64,000 nucleotides of DNA from Psilocybe azurescens (Eukaryota; Basidiomycota; Agaricomycetes; Agaricales; Agrocybaceae), in the NCBI GenBank assembly GCA_023853785.1, contig JAJIRX010000570.1, positions 682,001 to 746,000 of the forward strand. Reading direction: 5' to 3'. Of the stretch, positions 1-12,084 are shown in pieces (the first letter of the stretch is position 1; the number at the start of each line of letters is the position of its first letter). A program made the position numbers and the translations under genes. The notes beneath the pieces were generated by a model. The model worked only from the letters and a program-made list of their open reading frames with translations. It was not told the DNA's origin and ran no database searches.

Positions 1-277
1 CTGGAGATCCTCCTTCGTCGCTCCAGGGAACTCGAAAGAGGCCGTAACTAGATTCTTCACACTGTTCTCGTGAAGGTCCATTCTATGGAGCATATGTTGG
101 ACTCTACCGTGGAAGAATGGAATATGGAAATTACGTACCGTGGTTTGAAGGACATTACAGGGCCATCGACGTTTCGCTGGCCTTGGTTGGAGTTTCTTTG
201 CAGATTGCGGGGGCCGTAGAAGGCTTCCTCAAAGAATCGATGTCATAGTAGGGCTCGTAAAAGAAGACGTTCGACAT
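1..277 (-). pseudogene. Hsp20 (alpha-crystallin) copy 1, broken, cut by window edge
   Basis: The start codon is at 277-275 and the first residues (MSNVFFYEPYYDID) match the intact Hsp20 at 9.1-9.7 kb. After about 14 codons the alignment slips frame and runs into a stop, so exon 1 is frameshifted. Beyond the exon 1 donor the second exon is recognisable (DLHENSVKNLVTASFEFPG in the correct frame) and runs off the left edge. It is a paralog of the small heat-shock chaperone, likely non-functional. A short GTA microsatellite lies just upstream at about 290-306. Confidence 0.8.
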
Positions 278-434
278 GAGGTGATGTGTTGGTAGTAGTA
301 GTAGTAGGTGCTTTTCGTTATAATCTGAGGGACAGAGGTGAATATCTCAAGTCATATTTATACCTTGTAGATAAGTTTGCATGGTTTTTCCAAGTTATGT
401 TCTACGACAAAGGAGAGTCCACTCGCAAATGGTA

Positions 435-447
435 GAATTTTCGAGAA
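435..447. promoter_or_regulatory. heat-shock element upstream of Hsp20 copy 1
   Basis: The sequence GAAttTTCgaGAA is a perfect three-unit inverted array of the heat-shock factor site. It lies about 160 bp before the start of the broken Hsp20 copy. The equivalent site is kept at 9911-9923 before the intact copy. The role is inferred from the known HSF consensus. Confidence 0.6.
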
Positions 448-1544
448 CTGACGCGTTCCATATAAGGCAATTGTGGCTCCCAATCAACGCGAGGCATGTG
501 AGAAACTACTAAATGTAGACCAGTACCAAAGAAAGTTTGGCGATGTCAAGAAGGATGCTAACTTGAGATCAAAATCGACCCGGATGTTACATAACTGGCT
601 TGGTGTGAAAAATTCCATCTCATTTCCATCTCATTCTGCTAGCCATATTCGATTAAGAATTACCTCTGTGATATTCAGGTCGAGTTTACAAACTGCCTGA
701 AGACACCGCAGCGCAAAATTTATAAGCTGTCGATATTTAACTGAACATTGAGTGAAAGTTTAAACGGTCAAATCTGAAGACAGATGTGTTTGGCTTCAAG
801 AAGACAAGTCACAATGATCAGGTCTTAAGTGCTATATGGCAGATACTTGGACGCTCCAATTGTGAATGTTATGAGTGCTCACTTAACCAAACGAACATGA
901 CAGGCAGGAAGAATATGAGACAGCACCGCGTCGGGATAGCCATCAGTCGCTCTGATCTTCATTACTTGACTCAAAAATGACAGAACCTTAAATATGATCT
1001 CTGCAACTGACATAGTCCATCGCAATAAGATTTAAAATGATAGCAGATAGTGAACTGGTGATCGTATGTGAAGGCGTAATAACTCAGTATATACATCAGG
1101 ACTCTTTATCCTACTGCTAAAATCTTGTATGCTGGAACCTTGACGTATATGAGGCCTGAAGACTTACTGAAAATCACTTTATCTCCCAAAGATGCTGCAG
1201 TGGACGACATTCAAGTCTGAATTGAAGAAGACACAATGGGAAATGACGCTGCATTCCTAAGATTTTTGATGCGATATGGCCTATCTAATTTTGAACCTCG
1301 CGTGGAAACGCGATGAGACCCGAGAGTCATATGCAATGGCTAAGGTACATAGTCTTCTGATAGGAGTGTGCACAATTATCAGGCTTCTTGACAGTGGCAT
1401 TCGACAAACGAGATCATCAAAACTCACGTCTTCAAGAATCACAAGGGTAGGCAAAGTGCTATATCATCATGGCTAAACGTATAAGTACTCTAGAAAGCAT
1501 ACAGAACTCCCCCACTCAACTCAATAATCAGTGCAAGATCCAAC
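448..1544. other. intergenic, no supported gene
   Basis: About 1.1 kb of AT-rich sequence with scattered stops in every frame. The few 60-75 codon open frames show no family motif, no splice-site logic and no paralog in the window. It presumably holds the divergent promoters of the Hsp20 copy and the glutathione transferase. Confidence 0.6.
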
Positions 1545-2333
1545 ATGTGTATCGTTCTTTACGATCTTCCGTCCACTTCTCCAGGTTACTCTATGTCCTT
1601 TAACACCTGGAGAACAAGGTTAGTATTCTGTCATACTTTTTAAAGGCGCTTACATATCTGCAGCAAAAGATACTGCCTCAACTACAAGGGATTACCCTTC
1701 ATCACCGAATGGGTGGAATTTCCCGATATTTGTCACCTTTACAGCAAATTAGGTATCACCCCCAATGCCACGAAGGCCGATGGAAGTCCTCACTACACAC
1801 TCCCTGTGATTTACGATCCAGCCACAAATGTGGTCATACATGACTCCCTAGCCATCGCCGAATATCTCGATAAACAATACCCCCAAACGCCACAGGTGTT
1901 CCCTCACAATACAACTGGTCTTACTCAGGTCTTTACTGAGGCAGCAATGTCGTATATGCCGCCTGCACGCAACCTTCTCCTTTGGACTATTTTTCTATGC
2001 TTGAACCCACCCAGCGCTCAGTTCTTCCGCGACGATATTGAAAGTATGGTTGGCAAGAAATTGGAGGATTTGGTTCCGGACCACCAACTCTCAGAGAATA
2101 TGAACGCTTTTCAGGGGGTCTTGGGAAAGATCGACATTTTGTATGCGAAGAATGGGGGATATGGAGCGTATATCATGGGAGACGAGCTCTCATGGGCTGA
2201 TATTGTTATCGCGAGCCTTCTGATGTGCTTCAGAGTATCTGCAGGAGAGGACAGTCAGAAGTGGAAGGAAATCATTTCTTGGCATGATGGAAGATGGACA
2301 ATTCTTATGGAGAGCATGAGGAGATACGAATAG
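1545..2333 (+). CDS. glutathione S-transferase 1 (etherase-related type)
   Basis: Two exons, 1545-1618 and 1670-2333, give 245 residues. The start matches the two paralogs at 28.3 and 39.6 kb, and all three share a phase-2 first intron and a 664-nt second exon. The N-terminal thioredoxin-like domain carries a Ser-rich SPGYSMSFNTWR segment where glutathione is bound, the YTLPVIYDP strand with the expected cis-proline, and a DS-x-x-IAEYLD element. The C-terminal helical domain holds GKIDILYAKN and SWADI. The pattern resembles the etherase-related (GTE, LigE/LigF-like) basidiomycete class that conjugates glutathione to aromatic or xenobiotic compounds, presumably in the cytosol. The substrate cannot be told from sequence. 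This copy is intact. Confidence 0.93.
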
Positions 2334-2733
2334 ATTGCCTGGGTCTACAGTTGACTTTGACGGTGCCTATCAGCTATATCCATTCTGTCAAAGCACTCGA
2401 ACACCAACATTTGGCGTATTTGCATTCTAGGTCTATAAATAGCTCAACATGATACCCATGTATGTACGAACGTAACATTGACAAGTCCTCAGAAGAGGTT
2501 TCTACCGATATATTGATATTTTATGTGTACGAATCTTGAAATGCAAGTCTGGTTAATAAACGAGTTCTTTTTGAACGTTTCTTTGTCTTCGCTTTCTGAG
2601 TTCCGCACTTCGCTAAAGCTAACTTAGTAGCCTCTTAACTTTAAGCAACAGTCGGTGTAGTGATATTGCCGCTAGGACTTGCTACCAAGACAGCATATCG
2701 ATCCGTGGAGCTCTTACAGTGCACCTGTTGCAG
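2334..2733. other. intergenic between convergent genes
   Basis: Contains the 3' ends of the glutathione transferase and of the converging DUF7730-type gene. No coding signal was seen. Confidence 0.6.
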
Positions 2734-3749
2734 TTAACTGAGGGCTTCAGCAGTCCATCGAATTGTCGATACAACGCATGGTAGATCTTCTGGCGCATGC
2801 GATGGTCTTCCCGCGGTCCATCGGTTTTTCTGACTTGAATAATAGATGCGGTTATCATAGGTTGAAGTTCCCATATATCGCTCTCTAAAGATCGAATTTC
2901 CACGTGTGGTCAACGTCCGTGAATGAGCGAGGGGAATATGTCGCTGGAATAAATCCTTGACAATGGCCTCCATCTAGAGGCGAAAGAAACCTATGAGCGT
3001 CTAAGATACTGACCCATAACCAAATATACCTGGTCTTTATCTCGTTCCATAGTCTCGAGCTCAACATCAAGTGTATCTAGCTTCTGGAGGAGCTTGAGCT
3101 TATCCATCCATTCAGGTCTCATGCGCAAGGGTACGTTCGACTCCCAGTTCCACCAATCAGCATGACGAACAGTAAATTTCAGATATTGTGGGTGTATATC
3201 TTGAATATTGCAAAATTTGTGAAAGGTCGATCTTTCGAGCCAGAAGAGTTGCGTAAAGAGATGCACCTGGACTACTGCTGCCCTTTGCTCCACTGTGAAG
3301 CGCTCAAAATACCCGGAAGGCTTGTCGCAGAAAGATCTACCAGGAGGACCTCGAGAGGATGAGCACCAAAATACATGTTCGTTCTGCGAAATGGGGAGAT
3401 CGTGGGTTTCGGTGTAAATGCGTTTGCACGCCTCTAGCAGCGCGGTACTGATTCCCTGATGGTATCGATAACCCGGTCTCGAAAAGTATGTGCCATCAGG
3501 GTATGGGCGTGATTTGTTGTCATAGCTGTAGAGAGCAAAGGAAAATATCTTGTTGCGTATCTCAGGAGGTATAGTAGAAAAGAGAGGAGAGCTTGACTGT
3601 GGGTTAAACGGACCCTCAATCTTGGAAATTAAGCTATGAGTGGGCGAGGGGCTTGGTATTGGAGGTCGCGGAACTCTGCGAGGCATTGAATTTTTTTGAA
3701 TAGTGGGTGTCAAGCGATGGAGGATGCGATATTTAAGTGACTGACCCAA
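2734..3749 (-). CDS. DUF7730/2EXR-like fungal protein, copy 1 (intact)
   Basis: Exons 3749-3030 and 2973-2734 with a 56-bp intron in phase 0 give up to 319 residues. A second Met at 3686 aligns better with the paralogs and may be the true start. Near residue 60 is the PPEIRNKIFSFAL motif, followed by a Tyr/Pro-rich YPDGTYFSRPGYRYHQ segment, then TETHDLPISQNEHVFW, FTVEQRAAVVQVHL and a DWWNWE motif. The second exon ends in VVSTIRW, shared with all copies. Proteins of this type are common in agaricomycetes and have no established function. The N-terminal motif recalls F-box-like starts, but no complete F-box is visible. The neighbouring copy at 4 kb is broken. Confidence 0.82.
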
Positions 3750-3974
3750 CTATCAGTAGATATCTAGTATCCGGAACAAGTGAGGCTGGGACACCAGACT
3801 GACTCATAGTATGATAGAGGAGCTAAAATTCCTCTTACTTCTCACTCGGCGGCCTTGATGAAGTTATTTTAAATGTTATACAAAAATATGACTCGTGAGT
3901 CGCCCGGGTACAGAGTCAGACATCGTCGGACAGCTCGGGTGCATTTCGTCCAACAACGCCAACGAAGTCGTGAT

Positions 3975-4800
3975 CTAATGATGGCCACCGGTAAAAGGTA
4001 AGTACATGGTTAGTTTCCATGAGATCCAGCAAGCTGAATTGACATTTCGACCATATTTTTGACAAACTTCTCCATCTAGAAGATTTAAGCCATCAGGTTT
4101 CACGTTATCGGCCATGATCAGTGAATGAATCAAATACCTGGCCTTCGTCTCGCTACATGGTTTCCAGGTCAACATCAAGTATTTTGAGCTTCTTCATAAA
4201 AAACTCTTTACCCATCTGTATTCCACGACCAGAGGTTCATTTGGCTCCCAGTACGGCCTGGCCCTGTGCCGAATCGTAATTTTGAGCCATCTAGAGTGTA
4301 TATCTTCAAGCAGGCAAAAATTCTGGGACCTGTCCCAATTAAGCCACCTAGCTTGAGTAAAGAGGTGGACTTGAGCGATTGCAGTCCTTTGTTCGAAGGC
4401 CGACTTGTAGAAGCCTCATTTTCCAGGGCGATTCACGCCATAGAAATGGCTATGAAATTTGACAGCGGGGTGAACAGAACCGCAAACGTCCCAAAAGACA
4501 TGTTCGTTCTGCGAGAGAGAAAGATCGTGAGCCTCATCGTAGATGCGTCGGCGGGTAGCCAGAAATTTAGTGTTGATGCGTTGATGATAGTGGTAACCAG
4601 GCCGGTAATAGAAGGACGTTCGGGATACGGCTTCGATATATCGTCATAGCTGTATAGTGTTTGAGAAAACGTTTGATCGCGTATCTCAGGCGATATGGTG
4701 GAGAAGAGAACACTGGTGGACTGTGGACTTATAGCGTGGCGATCAGGCTGTGAATAGGCGGTGGTGGAAGACGAGGAACCGACGATTTTGTGCGAACCAT
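3975..4800 (-). pseudogene. DUF7730-like copy 2, broken
   Basis: Starts like its paralogs (MVRTKSSVPRLPPPPIHSLI) but meets a stop after about 24 codons, loses frame in the PPEIR region, has a further in-frame stop near the end of exon 1 and fails to keep the end of exon 2. Blocks such as the QNEHVFW region, the HL-TQ-RWLN block and MEKFVKNMVE are recognisable in different frames. Too many independent lesions for sequencing error, so it is a true relic lying tandem to the intact copy 1. Confidence 0.85.
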
Positions 4801-5288
4801 TTCACAATGATAGATGATGACTATGATCTAGTATGACTGCGAAGGTGGTGTCAGCTTGAAGCGCTGGGTTAATAGAAAAAATCGAGACTACGCTCGAATT
4901 TATCTGTTCCTAGGCCTCAGTCGACGGGCTTTAATAATAATGAGGGCTTCACGGACTCACTGCTATGAGAACCGAACTTCCTGCGAGAGGAGTCGCATAC
5001 TGTATTTTGACAACTTTCTTCGTGTATAACACGATATCGGGATCGGGCGACAGTTGCTCAGCTGTAGAACAGTTTCACTCGCCACGACGGAATACCTTTT
5101 TCTGAGAGCCTAGAGAGGTACGGGTATGATAACCAGCCTGGAGATGTGTCGATAACCGCGGGCACTGGGCATCATATTGCTTGCAAAGATTATTATTTAC
5201 CTGTTGTATATTGGGAATTGTGTAAAGACTGGTTTAAGTCTCAGAAAATAGAATAGATTACTGTCCATTCGATCCAGAAAGCTTGTGA
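4801..5288. other. intergenic
   Basis: Separates the DUF7730-type relic from the 3' end of the glycerol-3-phosphate dehydrogenase gene. No gene or repeat was recognised. Confidence 0.6.
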
Positions 5289-8003
5289 TCAGACACCGCC
5301 TCCACTCTTCTCCACGGGTATGCTCAAACGGCTTCCATGCTTCTTGGGAGAAGGTGCAACCAGCACTTCTTTTAGATTGCCAGAGATCTGATAAAGAATA
5401 TGAGAGCACATTCAACATACCGTCCACAAAAAAAAGAGGAAAATGAGGGGAAAAAACTCACCTCGATAAATTCATCGAAATTGAACTCAGATTGTCCATG
5501 CATGCCAGCTTCATCAAGGACATAATCAAGCTCCTTCTTCGAGATCTTGCTGATTTCCGAATAGCTGGGCACAAGCTTCAACACCTCCAAAATTTCCTCC
5601 GCCTTGACCTTCTCTTCTCCATCCTCCGCAGGCATAGTGCGGCTGCTAAATGCACTTCTGAGAGCAGCAACCTCGCCCGCCTCGAACTTCGACCTGCCTG
5701 GCCCAAAGCTCTCGCGCGTGTCAGGCACGGGCCTGAACAGATTCCACACGCCCGCACCCGCCTTCCTCAACGACCAGGTGAGGTTCTCCCACCTGCCTTG
5801 CGGGATCGGCTCGGGCTTATGTGCGGCGGCGAGCGCAGGCGAGATGCCCATGCTGCTCAGGAACTTCACGGCACTGTCGATCTGCTGTTTGCGTTGGGCA
5901 TAGGTCCAGCTGAGCTCTTGAGCCATGATGTCGACGACGGTGGGGAGAGCGTCGAGCGCGGCGCGGGCGTTGAGGAAAGAGAGACGCGTGCGCCGGGCGA
6001 GGACGTCAATGGCGGTCTGCGCATATTCGTGGCGGACAGCGTAGCGGACTTCAGCATCAATGACTAGAAATTTTTGGGATTGAGAAGTTAGGTGTTGATT
6101 TGAACGAAAATAAAGCGGACGTACAAGGATATTGAGAAGCGAGTCGCTTTCCGTGCAGAGGCCAGGATTCGCCGGTGGGTTCAGCGAGCGAGCAGACGGT
6201 CCAAGCACGATCTCCGTAGTTCTCCGAGAGATGTTTAGCAACTGCAGATTCCAGCCCATACTGTTAAACGAGAAAAAGAATAAAAAAGATAAGCAACAGG
6301 TTTTTCTCGGATGATACAGAAAACGAAGACAAACAGTTTGAATGAGACCAATGAACATGTTACGACTCCAGCCATCGCTACCAACGAGTCTCAGTTCCCG
6401 AGTCATACATCCGTTCTTGACCCGTCCTTCAAGACCGAAAGTTTTGATGGCAGTATCGATAGTTTCCTCAGCCATAGCCCTGTAAGTCGTCCATTTCCCA
6501 CCAGCAATCGTCAACAACCCGCTCTCACTGACATTAATCATATGATTGCGGACCAGACCCTCGGTTTTCTTAGCGCTGGGATCCCTGACCAGCGGACGCA
6601 GACCGCTCCATGCGCTCAACACGTCGCCACGGCGGACCTTGATATCAGGCGACAAGTACCGACGCACTTCCTCGAGAATCCAGCGAATGTCTTCTTCGGA
6701 CGCCTCGGGGTCGCGAGAGACGCGGGCGGGGGTGTCGGTGGTGCCAGCGATGGTGTTTCCTTGCCATGGGAGGAAGAAGATGACGCGTCCGTCAGAAGTG
6801 GCGGGATCCAGAAGGCCCATTTTACGAGGGGGAGTAGTAGTTGGGGAGAGTGATGTGTACTCCGGACGATGGTTGAACGATCATCTCGTGCGATGGATTA
6901 TCCAGGGCCAAAACAGAATCTGTGAAGGGACCAGTTGCGTTGATAACGCCCTGTCAATGACAAGGTATTAGAAATCAAGTTTTGATTATTAGAGTCCATA
7001 GAAGATGTCTCACCTTAGCTCGAACATTCCATTCCTCGCCCGTGAGGGTATCCTTGACCTTTGCTCCGTTTAATTTGCCGTTCGTGTCCTTGTGTAGTTG
7101 GGTGACTTCGCAGTAGTTGGCCACGACAGCACCAGCTTTAACCGCGCTCATGATGAGCGCAATGTTCATGCGCGAGTCGTTGTGTTGTCCTATCTTATAT
7201 GTCAGGTAATTTCAAAATGTAAACTGGATGGCAGAGCATACCGTCATAATAAACCAGTGCACCAACCAAGCCGTCGCTCTTAAGCATAGGGAAAGTCTCG
7301 AGGGCCTTTCCTTTGCTCATGAGGTACGAACTTTCCATATTTTCCTTTCCGGCGAGTACATCGTACATTTTGCAGCCAGCCCAGTAGTAAGGAACTTGCC
7401 AGTACTTATAGATGGGAAGCATGATGGGCAACATCTCAGAGAGATACGGGGCGATGTGTAAGAATGTTCGTCGTTCATGGAGGGCCTCACGAACGAGCTT
7501 GTACTGGTCATAGTCGAGTTCGAAAACAGCTTTTTGCAGATATCTAACACCACCATGGACGAGTTTGGTCGACTTGGATGATGTTCCTGTATCATGAACC
7601 GATGTCAAGATTTGATTTTCAGCTATGACATCAGCGAAAACCCACCAGCACTGAAATCATCTCTCTCCACCAGAGCAACTTTCAGACCACGACTGGCAGC
7701 ATCCACAGCACAACCAGATCCCGTAGCACCTCCACCGATGATGAGTAAATCAAATTCCTCTCCCTCTGCGGTCTGGCCGCCCTTGGTAAGTGTGGTGATT
7801 GCACCGGAAGCCTTGAGCTTCGCGAGCATCTCAGATCTGGAAGGCGGGGTCCATGGAGGAGGGGGACGACGGGTGATCTTCGACGGCACTGGATATGGTG
7901 GTCCCGAGTTCAAATACACGAGCCCGCCGCCGAAGAACAGCACTGTACCACCCGTGGCGTATGCCAGAGTACGGCGCGAAAAAACTTTCTTCAAGATCGC
8001 CAT
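5289..8003 (-). CDS. GUT2: mitochondrial FAD-dependent glycerol-3-phosphate dehydrogenase
   Basis: Oxidises glycerol-3-phosphate to dihydroxyacetone phosphate and passes electrons to ubiquinone at the inner mitochondrial membrane. Seven exons: 8003-7646, 7586-7242, 7189-7014, 6950-6335, 6260-6125, 6063-5462, 5387-5289. The N-terminus has a basic presequence and a hydrophobic stretch, then the FAD site [12 protein letters not shown] and the substrate loop [17 protein letters not shown]. The middle has [12 protein letters not shown] and [14 protein letters not shown]. The C-terminal domain includes a degenerate EF-hand and ends KSGGGV. Expected length is 776 residues. Exon 4 carries one extra base near 6824, which creates a stop at 6824-6822; both sides align perfectly in their own frames. 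This is either a consensus error or a recent loss. The context is non-operonic. Confidence 0.95.
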
Positions 8004-9134
8004 AATTCCCGGCTGGCGCAGTCCAGGACAATATCAGGGGTTGTAAAGTCCTCCAGAAAGAAGTAGATATGTATATGTAGCCGATAAACGACCTGGATGT
8101 TCCCAAGTTAGTTCTAAAAATTCCCATTCGCTTCCTACATTGAACGTGCGTTGACATACCAAACTATGCAGACAGTTTAGCTGTTCGTAGTGCTAAACTT
8201 TACGTCCAAGTGATTGCAAACCTTTGTAAGGTCGTTCCGTGGTGCTTGTTGTCGTTTTGGGACTCCAGAGTCCCACAATATGACAAGGAAAGGCGAAGGA
8301 GGAAAGAAAATGAGAGCCATTACATATTAAGCGCAAGGGCCGCAAGAATGGTACTCCCTACTCTGGGACGGCCCGGAACGGAACTCTGTTCTCCCGGTTG
8401 GCGGATGCTTGGGGCTCGTGACCTGCTGTCACTGTACGAGCACATTTTTCTCTTTCTTCACGTTCCTCACCTTCGTTTCATCACCTTTGTTTCATGCTGA
8501 AGTATCTTTCTTTAGAATTACCAACATTCTGCTGCTGTTTTTCCCACTAGTCCTGCAAAATCACGAAAGCTTGCTCTACAGTATTTCTCTACGATCGTCT
8601 TCTGAATGATTTACAATTTATCGCGCGGCAAGATCGGAATGTATTCCCCATTGTCCTTCTCCGCAATTAATAAATATCATGACGCACTGAACAAGACACA
8701 TGTGCGCATGCGTACCGCATTGTTACTATGAGTTGCAATGACGTCGAAAAATGTTTAGTACTGACTAAAGCCTGCAACGAGTGCCAAGTCTGATTTCGCA
8801 GCCGCAACGAAAGGCCACTAGGACTGCAGAGGAAAGACTGTAGATCTGGAGCGTGGCCTACACGGACTTTCCAAGACGGTTCAAATTTCAGCCAGTGCAC
8901 CTGTTTCTGCGCCTGCAACTGCCTGGTTCTGACACACCTCATGGATATCATTTGTCTGCGGGATGTCCATGTTCCAGTAAGTACATTCGATTGCTGGTTC
9001 AAGCAAATTTAAAGAAAATAATCCATTAACAATTATTAGTACAGGTATCTAGAATTTTCCAAAAGTCGAAACGTTGCGATGTTACAATACAGATGTACGG
9101 CTCAGAAAGGGTAGCAAATCGTAGAAGGACTGAT
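8004..9134. other. intergenic, GUT2 promoter side
   Basis: Holds the GUT2 5' region, with a pyrimidine-rich tract at about 8440-8500, and the 3' flank of Hsp20. Open frames here are short, overlap on both strands and carry no recognised motif. Confidence 0.55.
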
Positions 9135-9708
9135 CTATGAGATCGTGATCTTCTTGGGTGCAAGTTCGGGTGTTGATTTAGGGAAGGTGATGGTGAGGAT
9201 ACCATTTTCCATAGCAGCCGTGATTTCCTCGTCCTGAGGTGCGTTGTAAGTCTTTCCGCCAAAGTCAATTAGATATCAATTCACATACCTTTACACCCTG
9301 CGGTAGCTGGAGAGTTCTCGAGTATTTGCCATATCGTCGTTCTTTGACGGCGTAGCCATTCTCGTCATGCTCACTCGATTGCTTCGTCTCCGCTGAGACA
9401 ATGAGCTTTCCATTGTGAACTTCGATTTGGATATCTTCCTTGGCCGCTCCAGGGAACTCGAAAGAAGCTGTAACGAGATTCTTCTCGCTATTTTCGTAGA
9501 GGTCCATTCTGCGAAAGGATGTCAGACATTGGCGTAGGAGATTCTGAGACAATGGAACTGCATACCTTGGTTTGAAGGATCTTACAGCGCCATCTACGTT
9601 CCTCTGGCCTTGGTTGGAATTTCTTCGCTGCTGGCGGGGGCCAGAGAAAGCTTGTTCAAATAAGCGATCGATGTCGTAGTAGGGCTCGTAGAAGAAGACG
9701 TTCGACAT
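9135..9708 (-). CDS. small heat-shock protein Hsp20 (intact copy)
   Basis: Exons 9708-9566, 9508-9289 and 9233-9135 give 153 residues. The alpha-crystallin domain runs from MDLYENSEKNLVTASFEFPG through EVHNGKLIVSAETK to the C-terminal ENGILTITFPK, ending SELAPKKI-like (PELAPKKITIS). ATP-independent holdase chaperones of this family form oligomers that bind unfolding proteins. Three other copies in the window share the intron positions but are broken. A perfect heat-shock element lies about 200 bp upstream, so heat induction is likely. Confidence 0.95.
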
Positions 9709-9910
9709 TTCGTTATGTGTGATAGAGGGGTCGAGGAGCTCGAGGTAATGTGGTTTGTAGTAGTAGAGGTGTTGTGAGCAGGTTGTCTTTAGTTAGGATC
9801 TGAGGGACAGAGGTATGTATCTCAAGTCGTATTTATACAGTTCAAATACGCTTGCGTGGCCTTTTCGAAGTTCTGTTCTGCAACAATGGAGAGTCCACTC
9901 GCAAATGATG

Positions 9911-9923
9911 GAAATTTCGAGAA
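9911..9923. promoter_or_regulatory. heat-shock element upstream of intact Hsp20
   Basis: GAAatTTCgaGAA is a perfect three-unit heat-shock factor site about 203 bp before the Hsp20 start. The same array is conserved before the broken copy at the left edge. Confidence 0.7.
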
Positions 9924-10063
9924 ACGACGCATACCAAATAAGGTAATTCCTCAAAGGCGATGTTTCTAAATGTGGAGATGGCTCAATAATTGCGGATTGA
10001 ACACTGAACGGCTTCTCATTTTATAATTCAGATTAAGAGACAACACAATCTTCTACTCGTCTA
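9924..10063. other. intergenic upstream of Hsp20
   Basis: Short spacer between the heat-shock element and a DUF7730-type remnant. Nothing else was seen. Confidence 0.5.
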
Positions 10064-10125
10064 CTATATAGTCCACTGGATTGTCGATACCACGTACTGG
10101 ATCTGATCAGGGGTTTGTGTTGGAT
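10064..10125 (-). pseudogene. terminal fragment of a DUF7730-like gene
   Basis: About 17 codons on the minus strand read PDQIQYVVSTIQWT before a stop. This matches the last residues of the intact copies (DQIPYVVAVIHWT at 26.0 kb). Nothing upstream of it aligns, so it is an orphan 3' end left by rearrangement. Confidence 0.7.
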
Positions 10126-10678
10126 TTGACATAAGAGATCAAAACTCTTATCTTCATCCTTCGGTGCTTACTCAACTTCATTTGCTAACCCTAACCCATT
10201 ATGTCAAATTAGGAGATTAGTAAGACTCAAGGAGGTCTAGAACTCAGGTATGAGCGCCTATATAGTGGCCGCTTGATCCAAAATGATGACTCTTATCTAT
10301 AACATGTCCACGTACATCCCATTGATAACTTGCTTTATTTGAACGCCTTCGGTGATTTGTTACATATGCCTGCAAATTTGCCCCCAAAATCTACATCTGT
10401 ATGAAGCGTCATCGGAGCACGAGTCGGAATTGTGCCTTGTATTTACTGTGATAAAGCCTCCAAGCTTGGTCCCGAATCCAGTTCCGACGTCGAGTCCCAA
10501 CACCTAGGCCATCCCGCGTCGGGGAAGACAAAGGCAACTTGCGTCCTCAATCGCTCCAGATCTTTCAATGGAATAATAGCCCATAACAACCTTGACCCAT
10601 TTAAACGACCCCTTCTATCATACAAAACCTTGCTCCTAATCGAACAACATGCATCTTCACCCACACAATACCTCAATC
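10126..10678. other. intergenic
   Basis: Promoter region of module-family member A. No gene was recognised. Confidence 0.5.
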
Positions 10679-12084
10679 ATGAGTAGTATCAACACCGTCC
10701 ACAAACTCGCCCTCAGCATTATGGATCTCGTCGCCGAGTACGAAGAGAGGAACTCTCTCATCGTCCACATTTTCAATATCTGCTCTCAAATTCAAACGGC
10801 AATCGCGCCTTTCGTCGGGCACCAATTCCTTACGTTCAACCACAACACCGAGCACTGCCTCTACTCCCTGGCCCCTGTCCTCGAGTCCACTCACACGCAT
10901 CTGGAGATGTGGATTGCGAGGCGAGAACACAGTCTCGTGTCCGTCTTCAACCCATGGTTCCTAGCGCATCAGCTGAAGGAGAACAAGAGGCAGCTGTTGC
11001 AACAGTACATCACCCTGATGACTGCACTTCAGGTGGTGGATAGGATTAGAGGGTATAACTTTGTCTCTCCTGCTGCGAGTATACTTTCGTTTCAGGACCA
11101 GGAGGTGCTACATCCTCCGAGGCAGCGGCGGCCGCCTACGGATATCCTCACTAGCATGTACCCGGATTCTGAGGCCAAGACTTTTTGGAAAGACCATTTC
11201 AAAGGCGAGGTAAGGCGGTCAGATGACATACTTTATATACATACCATGGTGAATTGATTTCTTCTTTGCTTCTAGCCAAGTTCTGTGGATAGCAGGAGGT
11301 TCCGCGAAGCACTGTCGAGCTGGTTAGGCAGGGACCTAGATGACTCTGCATACAATCGCCTTCTTTTACGACTGGACCACGACCACAGCAGCAACGTCCA
11401 GTTTTCGACGTTCCATGAACTCGTGAGGAATGGGAAGATGGTGGATATTGTAAACTCGTACTTGGCAGGTGCGTTGTATATTCCTTCGCGTAAGACTGAA
11501 CTTCCGACTGTATTATCATTCAGACCCTCGCCTACCCCTGCTGATCTGGATAGACGAAGACGTTCGCGAGAATACCGACCGCGTTTTTGAAGCGACGTCG
11601 TACGGTGTGACAGTCGTCCAGCTCGCATCGGTACCCAGCGCTAAAACATGGATAGCAGCAAATCACGGTGCGTGTACACTGTACAGCTCTTATCCATATA
11701 CCCAATACGCTGATCACAATTCTGTCCCTTGACTGTCCCTTCTATCCTCCAGATTTTCTCAAGCAGAACGACGACCCCTCTAGCATCCGATTCATCATTA
11801 GCCAGACATGCATCGACTCCTCAGGAGAATTACAAAAACCGAACGAAGACGACGGTTCCGACTCAATGCTACGATACATCCGCGACCAAGGTTTCGCCGC
11901 ACCCGTCCTGATATCGGCTCCGAAGAAGTGCATACATTTGACGAGATACGTCGAGGAGGACCGATTGCAAATGGCGGGATCGACTACGCTGGCTTGCTCC
12001 GTTTATGAGGAGTATGTGGCTGCCTTGGGCTCAAGGAAGAGAGACGATTCGGGATGGAGGAAATATAATGCTACTTCGCTGTGA
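10679..12084 (+). CDS. module-family protein A (helical bundle, EF-hand-like, receiver-like)
   Basis: Exons 10679-11209, 11276-11468, 11524-11667 and 11753-12084 give 399 residues. The start aligns with members C and D. Residues 1-140 are a predicted helical bundle ending in a basic segment and a Gln/Leu-rich helix (QLLQQYITLMTALQVVD), resembling HeLo/MLKL-type N-termini. Residues 190-240 have an EF-hand-like unit (LLLRLDHDHSSNVQFSTF) with poor calcium ligands. The C-terminus is receiver-like, with LPLLIWIDEDV as strand 1 and APVLISAPK as strand 4. The position equivalent to the phospho-acceptor Asp is Ser here and the strand-4 Thr is lost, so signalling by phosphorylation is unlikely for this copy. 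It is tandem with B. The function is unknown; domain calls are inference. Confidence 0.8.

Noticed and set aside
473..1476. Three open frames of 64-75 codons on the plus strand
   Set aside because: No family motif, no splice logic joining them and no paralog in the window; composition like intergenic DNA.
5492..6067. Long plus-strand open frames opposite GUT2
   Set aside because: Shadows of the conserved GUT2 exon 6 on the other strand; high GC third positions create them.
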